A DNA stretch of 47,001 nucleotides from Lewinellaceae bacterium (GCA_029976695.1 JARQTN010000159.1:7350-54350); one strand, 5' to 3'; shown: positions 7,941-16,719, numbered from the stretch's first letter. Notes: generated from the sequence alone by a model not told the origin. Numbers and translations: made by a program.

Positions 7941-10127
7941 ATGATGAGACTTATTACCCCGCTGTTTGTCATGATCCTGTCCTTTCAGCTGGTCACAGGC
8001 CAGTCCACTTTTTCCAGAGCAGAGACACAATATGAAATGCAGGCCTACAAGGCTGCATTAAAGTCCTACATGGAGTGTTACCGTGAAAACCCGGCATACA
8101 TCCAGTGTGCAGAGGGGGTTGCCATGTGCTATGCCCGGTTGAATGACTTTATGCATGCAGCCCAGTGGTATGAAAAGATCATTGATCATACCGAAGTCAG
8201 CCCGGATGTGATCTTTGCGTACGCGAGGACATTGAAAGCACTTAAACTGTACGGGAAAGCAAAATTCTACTTTGAGCGGTATGCCGCTTTCGATGCGGAA
8301 ACGGGAGAGCATTTCGCAGCTTCCTGCGATTTTGCGATCAACAGGGTGGAAGCAAAACCTGCATTCCGGATCACCAATGCCTATTTCAATACATCAGACC
8401 ACGATTTCGGCCTTGCCACCTGGAACGACAAGCTTGTGTTTACAAGCTTCAGGAAAGATATTCCCAAAACGAGGAGAACGGCAGAAACATCCTTGGCTGC
8501 AGGTGCAGGCAGTGACCTGTATCTGATTGACCCGCATGTGGAGGCGAATGTTCGCCTGCTGTTTGACGATATTGCGGACCATGCCCAGGTCGGTCCCGTC
8601 CATTTTTCCGCAGATGGCAAATCAGTGGCACTCACAAAGAACACAGTCAATGAGGAAAGCAAGTTCTTTGTGCCGGCAGAAAACCGGATGAGCCTTTACC
8701 TGGCCACTGTGGGTGATCATGGCAAGTGGGAAAAAGTGAGGCCATACCCATTCAATGACAACAGCTATTCGACAGGCTTTCCGTGGCTGTCCGAGGACGG
8801 TATGATCATGTTTTTTGCAAGTGACATGCCTGGTGGTTATGGCGGATATGACCTGTATGTGAGTTACCTGGACAACGGGAAATGGACTGAACCTCAAAAC
8901 CTGGGGGCAGACATCAATACGCCCGGAAATGAAATTGCTCCGTTCAAATCAGCAGAACACTTCTATTTTTCCTCTGACTGGCACCCTGGGTTTGGAGGAC
9001 AGGATATTTTCAGGACAAAATATGCGAATGGGGAATGGGCCCCGGTTGCACATCTCGGGGTAGGTGTCAATTCGCCAAAGGATGACATCGGTTTTGTTTT
9101 CAATGAAGCAGACAAAACAGGATACTTCTATTCGGACCGCCTTGCAGGTCGTGGCAAAATGGATATTTACAAGGCTGAGGCAAATATGCGTGAAGTCGAG
9201 ATCGTGGTGGAGGACAGGGATGTGCAGGCACCGGTTCTGGATGCACAGATCCTTTTCTCCGAAACCGGCCTGAAGCTGAGCACTGATGATGCGGGGATTG
9301 CTACTGTGCTCCTTTCTCGTGATACTAAAGAAGAAGTGACGATCACGGCAGAAGGCTATCACCCGATCACCATGAAGCTGAAAGGAGTCGGGGATTCCAA
9401 CGAGGTAATGAGATACCAGGTATATGTGGATGCACTGGAAGCAGGTCAGTCCTCCGAACTTGCTGTTGAAGTGGGCAGGGATCAATCTGAAGAACGAATA
9501 CCGGCCATCGCGAATGAACCTGCGGAAGACCTGAGAGAGTCCGCTCACCCTGTTGAGGAGGCAAATGAAGAGCTTGCTCCGCCGATGAAGAAGGTATATG
9601 TCAGGCAGGCACCAGAAATGAAATACGCAATCCAGGTTTCCGCCTTCTCCAAAGGGGAGTATCGCCCCGAGCGCTACCAGTCCCTGAACACTGTAGGTCA
9701 GGTGTATGACTACAGCGAGAACCAGATGACGAAAGTGCGCGTGGGCTATTTTGATACCAGGGCCGAAGCCTCGGAAGCGATCCCGGCTGTGCGCGGGAAA
9801 GGTTTCCGGGATGCGTTTGTCGTAGAGCAGATGGTCTTTCCGGGCGGGCAGCAGGCCGCTGGGGGCCAGGTTTCGTTTGACTATGCCGATTTCAAGGTTC
9901 GCCTGGCCACGTATGCGAAGCCCGGGCATTTTGACGCCGGCAAGGTGGCAAAGATCGGGAAACTTGAATCCTACAAGAAAAATGACCTGACTATCATGTT
10001 GATCGGAGGGTTCCATACGCTGGTTGAGGCCCGTGAGGCGCTCGAACAAGCGCAGCTCGCAGGTTTTCCGGACGCCTGTATCGTAAAGGACATGGGCGGC
10101 GTTTTGGAGAAGATACGGAATGAATAA
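7941..10127 (+). CDS. TPR / PD40 propeller / CRD protein with two C-terminal SPOR domains (PorE-like architecture)
   Basis: 728 residues with a signal peptide (MMRLITPLFVMILSFQLVTGQ). Domain order: TPR-like helices at about 25-135; PD40/TolB-like beta-propeller repeats at about 145-410 (for example SDMPGGYGGYDLYV and SDWHPGFGGQDIF); a carboxypeptidase-regulatory-like beta domain at about 418-495; an acidic linker at about 505-555; and two SPOR-type repeats at about 561-632 (KYAIQVSAF...KVRVGYF) and 649-718 (FKVRLATYA...TIMLIGGF). TPR-propeller-CRD is the layout of PorE, the T9SS peptidoglycan tether, but PorE ends in an OmpA domain. SPOR domains bind denuded glycan strands. A role in anchoring an envelope complex to peptidoglycan is inference. 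A strong terminator follows. Confidence 0.82.
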   Translation: MMRLITPLFVMILSFQLVTGQSTFSRAETQYEMQAYKAALKSYMECYRENPAYIQCAEGVAMCYARLNDFMHAAQWYEKIIDHTEVSPDVIFAYARTLKALKLYGKAKFYFERYAAFDAETGEHFAASCDFAINRVEAKPAFRITNAYFNTSDHDFGLATWNDKLVFTSFRKDIPKTRRTAETSLAAGAGSDLYLIDPHVEANVRLLFDDIADHAQVGPVHFSADGKSVALTKNTVNEESKFFVPAENRMSLYLATVGDHGKWEKVRPYPFNDNSYSTGFPWLSEDGMIMFFASDMPGGYGGYDLYVSYLDNGKWTEPQNLGADINTPGNEIAPFKSAEHFYFSSDWHPGFGGQDIFRTKYANGEWAPVAHLGVGVNSPKDDIGFVFNEADKTGYFYSDRLAGRGKMDIYKAEANMREVEIVVEDRDVQAPVLDAQILFSETGLKLSTDDAGIATVLLSRDTKEEVTITAEGYHPITMKLKGVGDSNEVMRYQVYVDALEAGQSSELAVEVGRDQSEERIPAIANEPAEDLRESAHPVEEANEELAPPMKKVYVRQAPEMKYAIQVSAFSKGEYRPERYQSLNTVGQVYDYSENQMTKVRVGYFDTRAEASEAIPAVRGKGFRDAFVVEQMVFPGGQQAAGGQVSFDYADFKVRLATYAKPGHFDAGKVAKIGKLESYKKNDLTIMLIGGFHTLVEAREALEQAQLAGFPDACIVKDMGGVLEKIRNE

Positions 10128-10152
10128 AACGAAATAGATCTCTGAGCAAATC

Positions 10153-10186
10153 AGGAGGCGCTTCCGCCAGGAGGTGCCTCCTTTTT
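10153..10186 (+). terminator. Rho-independent terminator of the SPOR-domain gene
   Basis: AGGAGGCGC (10153-10161) pairs with GTGCCTCCT (10174-10182) as a 9-bp stem containing one G-U pair, followed by a short T run. It lies 26 bases past the stop at 10127 and just before the convergent nitrilase stop. Confidence 0.8.
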
Positions 10187-10194
10187 CATGCCCT

Positions 10195-11124
10195 TTATTT
10201 GATGCGAAAATCAAAGATGTCCGGCCGTGCATAATGCCCCGCCACATCAAGTGTCATCTGTTCCCTGACAGCGGCTTCCAGATCGTGAATGTCATGGATG
10301 ATGTACCGCGAGTCCGCCCCCTGGGGAGGAAGCAGGACGGATCCGTCAGGACCGAAAATACAGCTCTGTCCGTCAAGGATGAGATCCGGATCGGTTGCCA
10401 TTTGCCCGGATACGTATTCCAGTTGGTCAGGAAGCTGATTTCTCCGCGTGACCTGTCCTACGGCAATGACAAAACATCTGCCTTCAAAAGCGTAGTGCCT
10501 GGATGCAATCTGGAGCATCTCGTGTACCCTTGGCCATAGCGCGATGTGGATGATTTCGCCTGATTCGTGGAGGGCCTGGCGACATAAAGGCATCCAGTGT
10601 TCCCAGCAGATCAGCCCGCCAATCCTGCCAAAGTCTGTCTCTACGGTCTTCAACCCGCGTGCATCCCCCGTTGCATGAATCAACCTTTCAGTATGCGTCG
10701 GCATGATTTTCCTGTGGTGGTGGATCAGACTGCCGTCCCGGTCAAGCAGGCAAAATGCATTGTAGATGGATTTGTTGCCCGGTCCGGTCTCCGGTTTTTC
10801 ATGCATCCCCATGCAGACCATGACACCGGCATCGCGGATCATGGAAGTAAGCTTTTGAAACGCTGCGCTTTCTAATGAAATGGTGTTTTGCCACACTGCT
10901 GCATACACTTCCTTCAGGCCGGGGTGGTCCCATACCGCGATGTCCCGTGCATGGTCCAGCCAGGCAGGGTACCCGGTGAGCCACGTTTCGCCAAACACGA
11001 CAAGATCCACCCCGGAAGCAACCGCGACATCCAGGTATTTTCCGGCAAGGTCAAGGGTAGCATCCAGGTCATTGAACACACCGGTTTCCTGGACGATCAT
11101 GAGCCTGATAGAGTCTTTTTTCAT
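10195..11124 (-). CDS. Nitrilase / carbon-nitrogen hydrolase family protein
   Basis: 309 residues, cytoplasmic. The catalytic Glu-Lys-Cys triad is visible: E46 in VVFGETWLTGYP, K139 in HHHRKIMPT and C173 in GGLICWEHWMPL. The CWEHWMPL context is that of true nitrilases (nitrile to carboxylic acid plus ammonia) rather than of amidases or beta-ureidopropionases, although substrate cannot be fixed from sequence. The length is slightly short for the family. It is convergent with the SPOR gene and divergent from the ABC ATPase, with 79 bases between the starts. Confidence 0.88.
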   Translation of the reverse strand: MKKDSIRLMIVQETGVFNDLDATLDLAGKYLDVAVASGVDLVVFGETWLTGYPAWLDHARDIAVWDHPGLKEVYAAVWQNTISLESAAFQKLTSMIRDAGVMVCMGMHEKPETGPGNKSIYNAFCLLDRDGSLIHHHRKIMPTHTERLIHATGDARGLKTVETDFGRIGGLICWEHWMPLCRQALHESGEIIHIALWPRVHEMLQIASRHYAFEGRCFVIAVGQVTRRNQLPDQLEYVSGQMATDPDLILDGQSCIFGPDGSVLLPPQGADSRYIIHDIHDLEAAVREQMTLDVAGHYARPDIFDFRIK

Positions 11125-11203
11125 ATCGGAACAGGTCTGGAACGTGATAAAAGTACTTCCTTTCTGTCAGGCTGCTTACTTTTAATGCCGGTAAAAGGGA
11201 AAT

Positions 11204-12814
11204 ATGGAAGGGATACTCCTGAAGGCGGACGCATTGAATGTTACGGTGCCCAAAGAAGGTACAGGAAGGACGATCCTCCAGGAGATCGGCTTTGATCTCA
11301 AAAGAGGGGAAACATTGGGGATTGTCGGACCGTCCGGATCAGGGAAGACCATGCTTGCACGTGCGCTGATCGGGATGCTTCCTGACGGGGTCGGGATGAC
11401 TGCGGGCGAGATCCGTTTTTTTTCAGAGGATGGAAAAGAACACATGCTCAATACATTGGGCCATGAGGAACTTAACCGGTTCAGGAGACAGCATGTAGCC
11501 ATGATATACCAAAATCCTGGCCTTTCACTCAATCCCTCGATGCGGATTGGTAAACAAATCAGGATCATTTCCGGCCTCGGAGGTAAGGTGGCATCTCCTC
11601 AAATATGCAATGAAGTTTTATCCGATATGGGATTTGGTGATCCGCGGCGCATCCTCGCGGCTTATCCGCACCAGTTGTCTGGCGGTGAATTGCAGCGTGC
11701 CATCATCGGGATGACCATCCTGAAGGCACCCCGGCTCTGGATTGCCGATGAACCGACCACAGCACTGGATGCCGAGACCAGGGTGGAGATCGTAAGGTTG
11801 TTGCAAAGGGTCCGAACGAAGTTGGGCGCATCCATGATCTATATTTCACATGACGTCGGAACAGTGCGACAGTTGGCAGACAGGGTTCTTTTCATGCGCG
11901 GAGGCGGGGTTGAGCAAATCGTGGATGCCGGGATTTTGCCTGATCATCCTGTAAGCTTAGCCTTCCTGGAAAGAAATCGCCATGGCGAAAACATAGAAGG
12001 TCCGGTAAGATCACACACACGCGCTGAAACAGTTCTGGAAGTGAAGGATGTTTCGAAAGCGTTTGGCCAGGGTTTTTCATTCGGAGCAGGACGGAAATAC
12101 CGGGTTCCCGCGTTAAGGAATGTTTCCTTTCGGCTTGTGAAGGGGGAATCACTGGCAGTCATTGGTCCTTCCGGAAGCGGGAAATCCACATTAGGACGCA
12201 TCCTGACCGGCATTGTCAAAGCGGATGCGGGCTCGATCAGGTTCCGGGAACGGGAATTGATTGGCATAACTGCTAAAGAATGGAAGGATATTCGACGGAA
12301 TGTACAACTGATCCACCAGAATCCGGCACAATCACTTACCCCACATCTGACTGTAGAGCAGCATCTGATAGAGGCGCTTGAGCTGTCCGGTAGGGTTGCC
12401 ATCAGGGAAGCCATAAACAGGGAAATCGGCGTGTTGCTGGATGAACTGGGTTTGTCCAGATCGCTGACAGCTCGATATCCCTTCCAGATATCGGGCGGTG
12501 AAGCCCAGCGCGTCGCCATTGCCCGTGCGCTTGCGCTCCGCCCCTCGGTAGTCATTTGCGATGAAATCACCTCTGCGCTTGACCGGGAAAATCAGCAACA
12601 GCTTATTGAACTGATGGGCCGGCTCAGGGAGGAGTTTGCATTTTCACTGATCTGGATTACACATGACCTGAATGTGGTCAGGCAGGTGGCCGACCGGCTG
12701 ATCCTGCTGGATAAAGGAACGGTCATCGAGGAAGGCCCCACTGAGGATTTTTTCACACATCCTGCTTCAGAAAAAGGAAAAAAAATGCTGGATGCTTACC
12801 GGATGTTTACTTGA
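11204..12814 (+). CDS. ABC transporter, fused dual ATP-binding protein (dipeptide/oligopeptide type)
   Basis: 536 residues with two complete nucleotide-binding domains. First: Walker A GPSGSGKT (about 42-49), signature LSGGELQRA, Walker B WIADEPTTALD and H-loop ISHD. Second: Walker A GPSGSGKS (about 322-329), signature ISGGEAQRVAIARAL, Walker B VVICDEITSALD and H-loop ITHD. The layout equals a DppD-DppF fusion as in YejF/GsiA, energising uptake of peptides or related solutes. No permease or binding protein lies next to it, so it must work with partners elsewhere. Both halves keep their catalytic residues, so both sites should be active. Confidence 0.9.
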   Translation: MEGILLKADALNVTVPKEGTGRTILQEIGFDLKRGETLGIVGPSGSGKTMLARALIGMLPDGVGMTAGEIRFFSEDGKEHMLNTLGHEELNRFRRQHVAMIYQNPGLSLNPSMRIGKQIRIISGLGGKVASPQICNEVLSDMGFGDPRRILAAYPHQLSGGELQRAIIGMTILKAPRLWIADEPTTALDAETRVEIVRLLQRVRTKLGASMIYISHDVGTVRQLADRVLFMRGGGVEQIVDAGILPDHPVSLAFLERNRHGENIEGPVRSHTRAETVLEVKDVSKAFGQGFSFGAGRKYRVPALRNVSFRLVKGESLAVIGPSGSGKSTLGRILTGIVKADAGSIRFRERELIGITAKEWKDIRRNVQLIHQNPAQSLTPHLTVEQHLIEALELSGRVAIREAINREIGVLLDELGLSRSLTARYPFQISGGEAQRVAIARALALRPSVVICDEITSALDRENQQQLIELMGRLREEFAFSLIWITHDLNVVRQVADRLILLDKGTVIEEGPTEDFFTHPASEKGKKMLDAYRMFT

Positions 12815-12861
12815 TCGGGATTCTTGGTGCTGAAATCCGGGATGTGATCGTGATCCGTTTC

Positions 12862-13659
12862 CTACCTGACTTCGAAGGTAAGTGTCGCCCATTCCGAGAT
12901 ATAATCCAGCTTTGGGTCATCGCTTTCTGTCATATGGATCGTGGCTATATACCACTTGCCCGGTTGATCCAGCTGAATTTCAAATTCACCCGACGCATCT
13001 GTCCTGGTTTGTTGCACAGCCGGGGGGGTACCGCCGGATGCCGGGCGGACATTGGATCTGACGACGTAGCCTGGTAATGGTTTTCCCCCTGCCAATAACC
13101 TGAATTTGATTTTTTCGCCTGATTTGGCTGTATACGGATTGTGCAATGGGATAAACTCTACCGGGTAACCGAATGCTGTGCTGTACTCGGATGATCGCAC
13201 ATCCCCGACCTGGAGCAGGGCTTTGACGTGCTTGGCATACCTTTCCCGGGCCGGCCGATCCGCAATGCCTTGATGCTTTCGGACGGTCAGGACATCTGAA
13301 AGCCCCTCGTGCAGAAGATAATCATTAAAATCTTCCGCACTGAGTTCGATCACCCTGGGGCGTGTTGAGATCCCCGCTGCATACGTGCCTGCAGGGCCAC
13401 CCTGGATATCCAGGTAGGTGACATTTCCCTTGTCTGAATAGTCGTCCTCGTCAGGGAGGAACGTGAAATTCGGACCAATGACTTTTGCATCTGTGATCCT
13501 GTCCCGGGTGATGATATTGTCACTTTCATCGAACGTACCATTATAAAGGTATAGCGTTGCTTTTTCAAACGGCTGCAGGAAATATGTATCTGTCTTGAGG
13601 AAGAGTTCATGCGCGGAAAGCGTGATGAACAACACAAAGAGGAAGAGAAGATTACGCAT
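12862..13659 (-). CDS. DUF4198 domain-containing exported protein
   Basis: 265 residues with a hydrophobic N-terminus (MRNLLFLFVLFITLSAHELF). The motif AHELFLKTDTYFLQPFEKATLYLYNG is the DUF4198 start: the mature protein opens with His in an H-E/D-x-x pair, as in the NikM-like nickel-associated proteins this family was first linked to. The C-terminal half is beta-rich. Related proteins are thought to be periplasmic metal- or carbohydrate-binding modules; nothing here fixes the ligand. It is convergent with the ABC ATPase gene (47 bases apart). Confidence 0.8.
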   Translation of the reverse strand: MRNLLFLFVLFITLSAHELFLKTDTYFLQPFEKATLYLYNGTFDESDNIITRDRITDAKVIGPNFTFLPDEDDYSDKGNVTYLDIQGGPAGTYAAGISTRPRVIELSAEDFNDYLLHEGLSDVLTVRKHQGIADRPARERYAKHVKALLQVGDVRSSEYSTAFGYPVEFIPLHNPYTAKSGEKIKFRLLAGGKPLPGYVVRSNVRPASGGTPPAVQQTRTDASGEFEIQLDQPGKWYIATIHMTESDDPKLDYISEWATLTFEVR

Positions 13660-13802
13660 CGGTTTGTTTTTTTCTCAAGGTACTGAATCCGATGAGGTTT
13701 CTTCGGAATTTTCATAGTGACTGCGATCCGGTGGACGGATTCTGCGATCTGAGACACCCGGGCATGTCCTGAACTGTGATTGGACCTGAAGGGTATGCGT
13801 TT

Positions 13803-13866
13803 ATGAGCTTATCAGTTTATCAGTTTATCAGTTTATAAGGGTATCAGTTTATAAGGGTATAAAGGG
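13803..13866. repeat. Octamer tandem repeat, eight units
   Basis: Reading in steps of eight gives ATGAGCTT, then ATCAGTTT three times, ATAAGGGT, ATCAGTTT, ATAAGGGT, ATAAAGGG. Two unit types alternate, so the array has expanded more than once. An 8-base period is incompatible with in-frame coding. Confidence 0.92.
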
Positions 13867-13995
13867 AAGATCCAGGGAGGCGCCGGTTTGATTGATCACA
13901 CAAGTGAAAGAAGGTCAGGAGATCAATCATTTCACATGCTTACGATTTTCTTCGCGGAAGCCAGCGTTTAGACCGACAACTTCATGGCGCATTTA

Positions 13996-14030
13996 ATTAA
14001 CTATTGACGATTAACGATTGACTAATGATG
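13996..14030. repeat. Heptamer tandem repeat (ATTRACK)
   Basis: Units ATTAACT, ATTGACG, ATTAACG, ATTGACT and a degenerate AATGATG follow each other without gaps. Confidence 0.75.
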
Positions 14031-14230
14031 ATTTCAAGGGATCAAAAAAAGGATCCATAGCATCTACTGACGACTCGTGCCTCGTGTCAGCATATAATTT
14101 ATCGACTCGTGCCTTCCCGCCGATCCGCTGCGCTCCAGAATTCCTAATTCCTTCCCGACGGTCCGCCAGGCTCCTGTCGGGATCTCCGCTGCGCTCCGAA
14201 ACTCCTCTCTTGAAATTACCCTCCCCAACG

Positions 14231-14258
14231 TAATTCGTAATTCGAAATCCGTAATTAA
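14231..14258. repeat. Heptamer tandem repeat (TAATTCG)
   Basis: Units TAATTCG, TAATTCG, AAATCCG, TAATTAA are contiguous. The sequence differs from the upstream heptamer but the period is the same. Confidence 0.7.
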
Positions 14259-14424
14259 TTCTCCCCATGCAACCCTCACGACAAAAGCCTGTCTTTAATG
14301 ATGTTAATGAAATATTAAATACGTGCAGGGGAGGAACTGATCGCGTATCTTTAGAGATAATTTACGGTTCGGCTGTAACCTTTCGATACAAAGAATCGTT
14401 ATCCCCCTATAAAAGCAATCGAAT

Positions 14425-14664
14425 ATGAAAAGGAAAAAGACACGTAAAGTCCAGCAATTGCTGATCGTTTTCCTTTTGGCGATGAGTATCTCTTCTTTCA
14501 TCTACGTCCAGAATGTAGACTTGCCCACACCTGAACAAAAAGTACAGACAAGGTATGCAGAAGACCTTGAAGAGTCAGAAGAACTGATGCCGGACCTGCA
14601 TCTCATCAAACGCGTGATGCACAAGGCGATGGAGTTTGTCACGTTCAGCCCGCCGATGTTTTAG
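14425..14664 (+). CDS. Small membrane-anchored protein of unknown function
   Basis: 79 residues. A basic N-terminus (MKRKKTRK) precedes one hydrophobic segment (QLLIVFLLAMSISSFIYV), then an acidic outer part (EDLEESEELMPD) and a short hydrophobic end. It looks like a signal anchor or secreted micro-protein. The initiating ATG follows an A-rich stretch, typical of Bacteroidota start regions. Its 3' end overlaps the convergent fmt gene by 20 bases. I do not recognise a family; coding status rests on the sensible topology and start region. Confidence 0.6.
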   Translation: MKRKKTRKVQQLLIVFLLAMSISSFIYVQNVDLPTPEQKVQTRYAEDLEESEELMPDLHLIKRVMHKAMEFVTFSPPMF

Positions 14665-15577
14665 CCGGCATTTGATACCCGTTTAGAAAAGCGCTGACCC
14701 CCAGCGCACGTTTCCCTTCCATCTTGATCCTGTGTGGCAGGATATATCCGCCCTGGCAATACAGCCTGAACTCTGTTTTCTGGTCCGAAGTGATCGTTCC
14801 GGGTGCTTCCTTTTGATTTTCTGTATACTGAAAAGAACATGACAAGACCTTTACTTCCCTGCCATCCAGCATAAGCCAGGCAGCCGGATAGGGGGCCATT
14901 CCGCGGATAAAATCATACACCTTTTTCACCGGCCTGTCAAAGTCGATCCGGCAGTCGTCGTGGTGGATCTTCGGAGCCTTGCTTACCAGAGTCGGGTCCT
15001 GGGGGATCAATTTTACATTGCCCGTTTCGATCGCCCTGACAGATTTCAGGACGAGGTTTGCCCCGACAGGCATCATCCGGTCATGCAGGTCGCCGGCCGT
15101 GTCCGTAGGCAGGATCGGGACTGTCGCCTGGGCGATCATGTCCCCTGTATCGATGGCATGCTTGAGCAGGAAAGTCGTCAATCCGGTCTCCTGTTCGCCA
15201 TTGATCACGGCCCAGTTGATGGGGGCGGCACCCCGGTATTTCGGCAGGATCGATGCATGCAGGTTCATTGTGCCTTTCGGGGGCATGTCCCAGACAACTT
15301 CCGGCAGCATGCGGAATGCAACCACCACCTGCAGATCTGCATTCAGGGCGCGCAATTCTTCCACGAATGAAGGGGCTTTCAGGTTTTTGGGCTGCAGGAT
15401 GTGCAGCCCCCTGCTTTGGGCAAATTTTTTCACAGCCGATTCGATCAACTCTTTCCGGCCCCTGCCGCCCCGTTTATCGGTTGCTGTGATCACGCCCACG
15501 ATATCGTAGCCATTGTCCAACAGGATCTCAAGTGAAGGAACAGCAAATTCGGGGGTGCCCATGAAGATGATACGCAT
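14645..15577 (-). CDS. fmt: Methionyl-tRNA formyltransferase
   Basis: 310 residues, normal length. It transfers the formyl group of 10-formyltetrahydrofolate to initiator Met-tRNA. Seen: the N-terminal start MRIIFMGTPEFAVPSLEIL, the formyl-THF-binding and catalytic segment LHASILPKYRGAAPINWA with GDMIAQ further on, and a C-terminal OB-like domain. A TATCTTTG box lies about 20 bases upstream of the ATG, implying a very short leader. No def gene is adjacent. Confidence 0.97.
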   Translation of the reverse strand: MRIIFMGTPEFAVPSLEILLDNGYDIVGVITATDKRGGRGRKELIESAVKKFAQSRGLHILQPKNLKAPSFVEELRALNADLQVVVAFRMLPEVVWDMPPKGTMNLHASILPKYRGAAPINWAVINGEQETGLTTFLLKHAIDTGDMIAQATVPILPTDTAGDLHDRMMPVGANLVLKSVRAIETGNVKLIPQDPTLVSKAPKIHHDDCRIDFDRPVKKVYDFIRGMAPYPAAWLMLDGREVKVLSCSFQYTENQKEAPGTITSDQKTEFRLYCQGGYILPHRIKMEGKRALGVSAFLNGYQMPAKTSAG

Positions 15578-15595
15578 AGGTCAAAATATTTGATT

Positions 15596-15603
15596 CAAAG
15601 ATA
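15596..15603 (-). promoter_or_regulatory. Bacteroidota -7 box (TATCTTTG) for fmt
   Basis: On the minus strand TATCTTTG matches the TAnnTTTG consensus and lies 19 bases before the fmt ATG. No clear -33 TTTG is seen. Confidence 0.5.
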
Positions 15604-15761
15604 GTCATTCCGGCACCCCTTTTTGTTGGATGGACTTGCCAGCGGTATGAAAAAACGCGGCGCATCCCGCAATGGAATGGACTGATATCGGTATCTTGCA
15701 GATGAATACCTGGAACCAATACAATACATGTGGAAACCGGGGTATAAAAATCGAATCCAAT

Positions 15762-16082
15762 ATGGCAACAGCGAGAGAGATCATAGAAGCATTACCCCAA
15801 AAAGTCGTCCCGGAAGCGATTGAAGGACATGAAACGAATTTTCATTTTGACCTGGAGGGGGAAGGCGGAGGTGAAATGACCGTGCGCATCAAGGACGGTG
15901 AGGTCACTTTCGAAGAAGGCCTGCATGGCGAGCCCAAATGCACCGTGCGCGGAAAGGCGGAAAACTTCGTCAAGCTGGCCCAGGGCGAATTGAACCCCTT
16001 TATGGCGATCATGACCGGCAAGGTCAAGATCAGCAACCAGGGTGAAATGATCAAGTATGCCAAGATCTTTGGCCTGATGTGA
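15762..16082 (+). CDS. SCP2 sterol-carrier-like domain protein
   Basis: 106 residues from the ATG at 15762 (MATAREIIEALP). Earlier in-frame ATGs at 15672 and 15702 would add a tail with no family resemblance. The rest is one SCP2 domain: a central NFHFDLEGEGGGEMTVRIKDG strand pair, a KCTVRG strand, and the typical end GKVKISNQGEMIKYAKIFGLM. SCP2 domains bind lipids or acyl-CoA in a hydrophobic tunnel. It is a soluble cytoplasmic protein with no signal peptide. It ends 13 bases from the convergent DUF5683 gene. Confidence 0.87.
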   Translation: MATAREIIEALPQKVVPEAIEGHETNFHFDLEGEGGGEMTVRIKDGEVTFEEGLHGEPKCTVRGKAENFVKLAQGELNPFMAIMTGKVKISNQGEMIKYAKIFGLM

Positions 16083-16095
16083 CCTGACATGTAGG

Positions 16096-16719
16096 TTAAA
16101 AGGAGACCACAATTCCATACTGGGTCCCGCCCAGTCCGTTCCTGCCGATATCCGGGCGTATATGGATCTTTCTGTGCGAAAGGTCCTCACTGACATCAAA
16201 ATCTTTCAGGTGAGCGTCCACGAAAGCATCGATGCTGTTGGCCACCCAGACCAGGGCCACGCCAATGATCGCAGTTTGCCGTCGCTTGTTGTACTGGTCC
16301 CTCGCTAACCGCAGGGTGGAAGCCTCAGCCCTCTGAATCAGGCCGTTGTCCAGGTTGAGGCACTTGTCATCCAGGTCCAAAGGCTCGCCGTCTATCTTTG
16401 CAATATACGCCTCCCGGTAACACCTGTACTTCTGGGAATTGCTGACCAGCAGATAACCCACGCCGCCCAATGCTGCATAGACAAAAGGTACCCTGAAATA
16501 GCTCTTGTTGTAGATCTGGCCCGCACCGGGAATGATCAGTGAATATAGCGCGGCTTTCCCGGGCTTGCCCGAAAAGATTGAACCCCTTTTTTCTTTCACC
16601 AACGACCGTGTTTGTTCCACCTCGGGAACGGTATCCGGGAGGACAGAAAAACCATCCTGCTGGCCATGGCCCCAGGCAATGGTGCCGATTGTGAACAAGG
16701 CGAGGAAAAATGATTTCAT
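16096..16719 (-). CDS. DUF5683 membrane protein, downstream of parB
   Basis: 207 residues from the ATG at 16719, which gives the signal-like MKSFFLALFTIGTIAWGHGQ; the ATG at 16740 would add seven residues before it. The family core is KAALYSLIIPGAGQIYNKSYFRVPFVYAALGG followed by the helix AIIGVALVWVANSIDAFVDAHL. DUF5683 commonly follows parB in Bacteroidota. Its role is unknown; the P-G-x-G-Q-x-Y-N segment is shared with TM2-like and other small membrane proteins. It is 42 bases from the parB stop and probably co-transcribed. Confidence 0.85.
   Translation of the reverse strand: MKSFFLALFTIGTIAWGHGQQDGFSVLPDTVPEVEQTRSLVKEKRGSIFSGKPGKAALYSLIIPGAGQIYNKSYFRVPFVYAALGGVGYLLVSNSQKYRCYREAYIAKIDGEPLDLDDKCLNLDNGLIQRAEASTLRLARDQYNKRRQTAIIGVALVWVANSIDAFVDAHLKDFDVSEDLSHRKIHIRPDIGRNGLGGTQYGIVVSF

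Larger units (their letters stand above)
13660..14424. other. Long non-coding spacer with short-period repeats
   Basis: I see no convincing gene in these 765 bases. It holds an octamer tract, two heptamer tracts, two copies of CGACTCGTGCC (14071-14081, 14103-14113), two copies of CCGCTGCGCTCC, and the dyad TCCCGAC/GTCGGGA (14153-14159 and 14176-14182). The one open frame of note (14011-14268, minus) encodes low-complexity text produced by the repeats. Confidence 0.7.

Noticed and set aside
8949-10250. 433-codon open frame antisense to the SPOR-domain gene
   Set aside because: It lies wholly opposite a well-supported gene with clear domains and signal peptide; the antisense translation shows no domain and is rich in His, Cys and Arg as expected for a shadow frame.
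14011-14268. 85-codon minus-strand frame in the repeat spacer
   Set aside because: Its translation begins with text generated by the heptamer repeat (RINYGFRITNY) and the rest is Arg/Gly/Ser-rich; it looks like a chance frame in non-coding DNA.
13660-14424. CRISPR array or mobile-element remnant in the repeat spacer
   Set aside because: The repeats are 7-8 bases with no unique spacers between them, and there is no transposase, terminal inverted repeat pair or target duplication.
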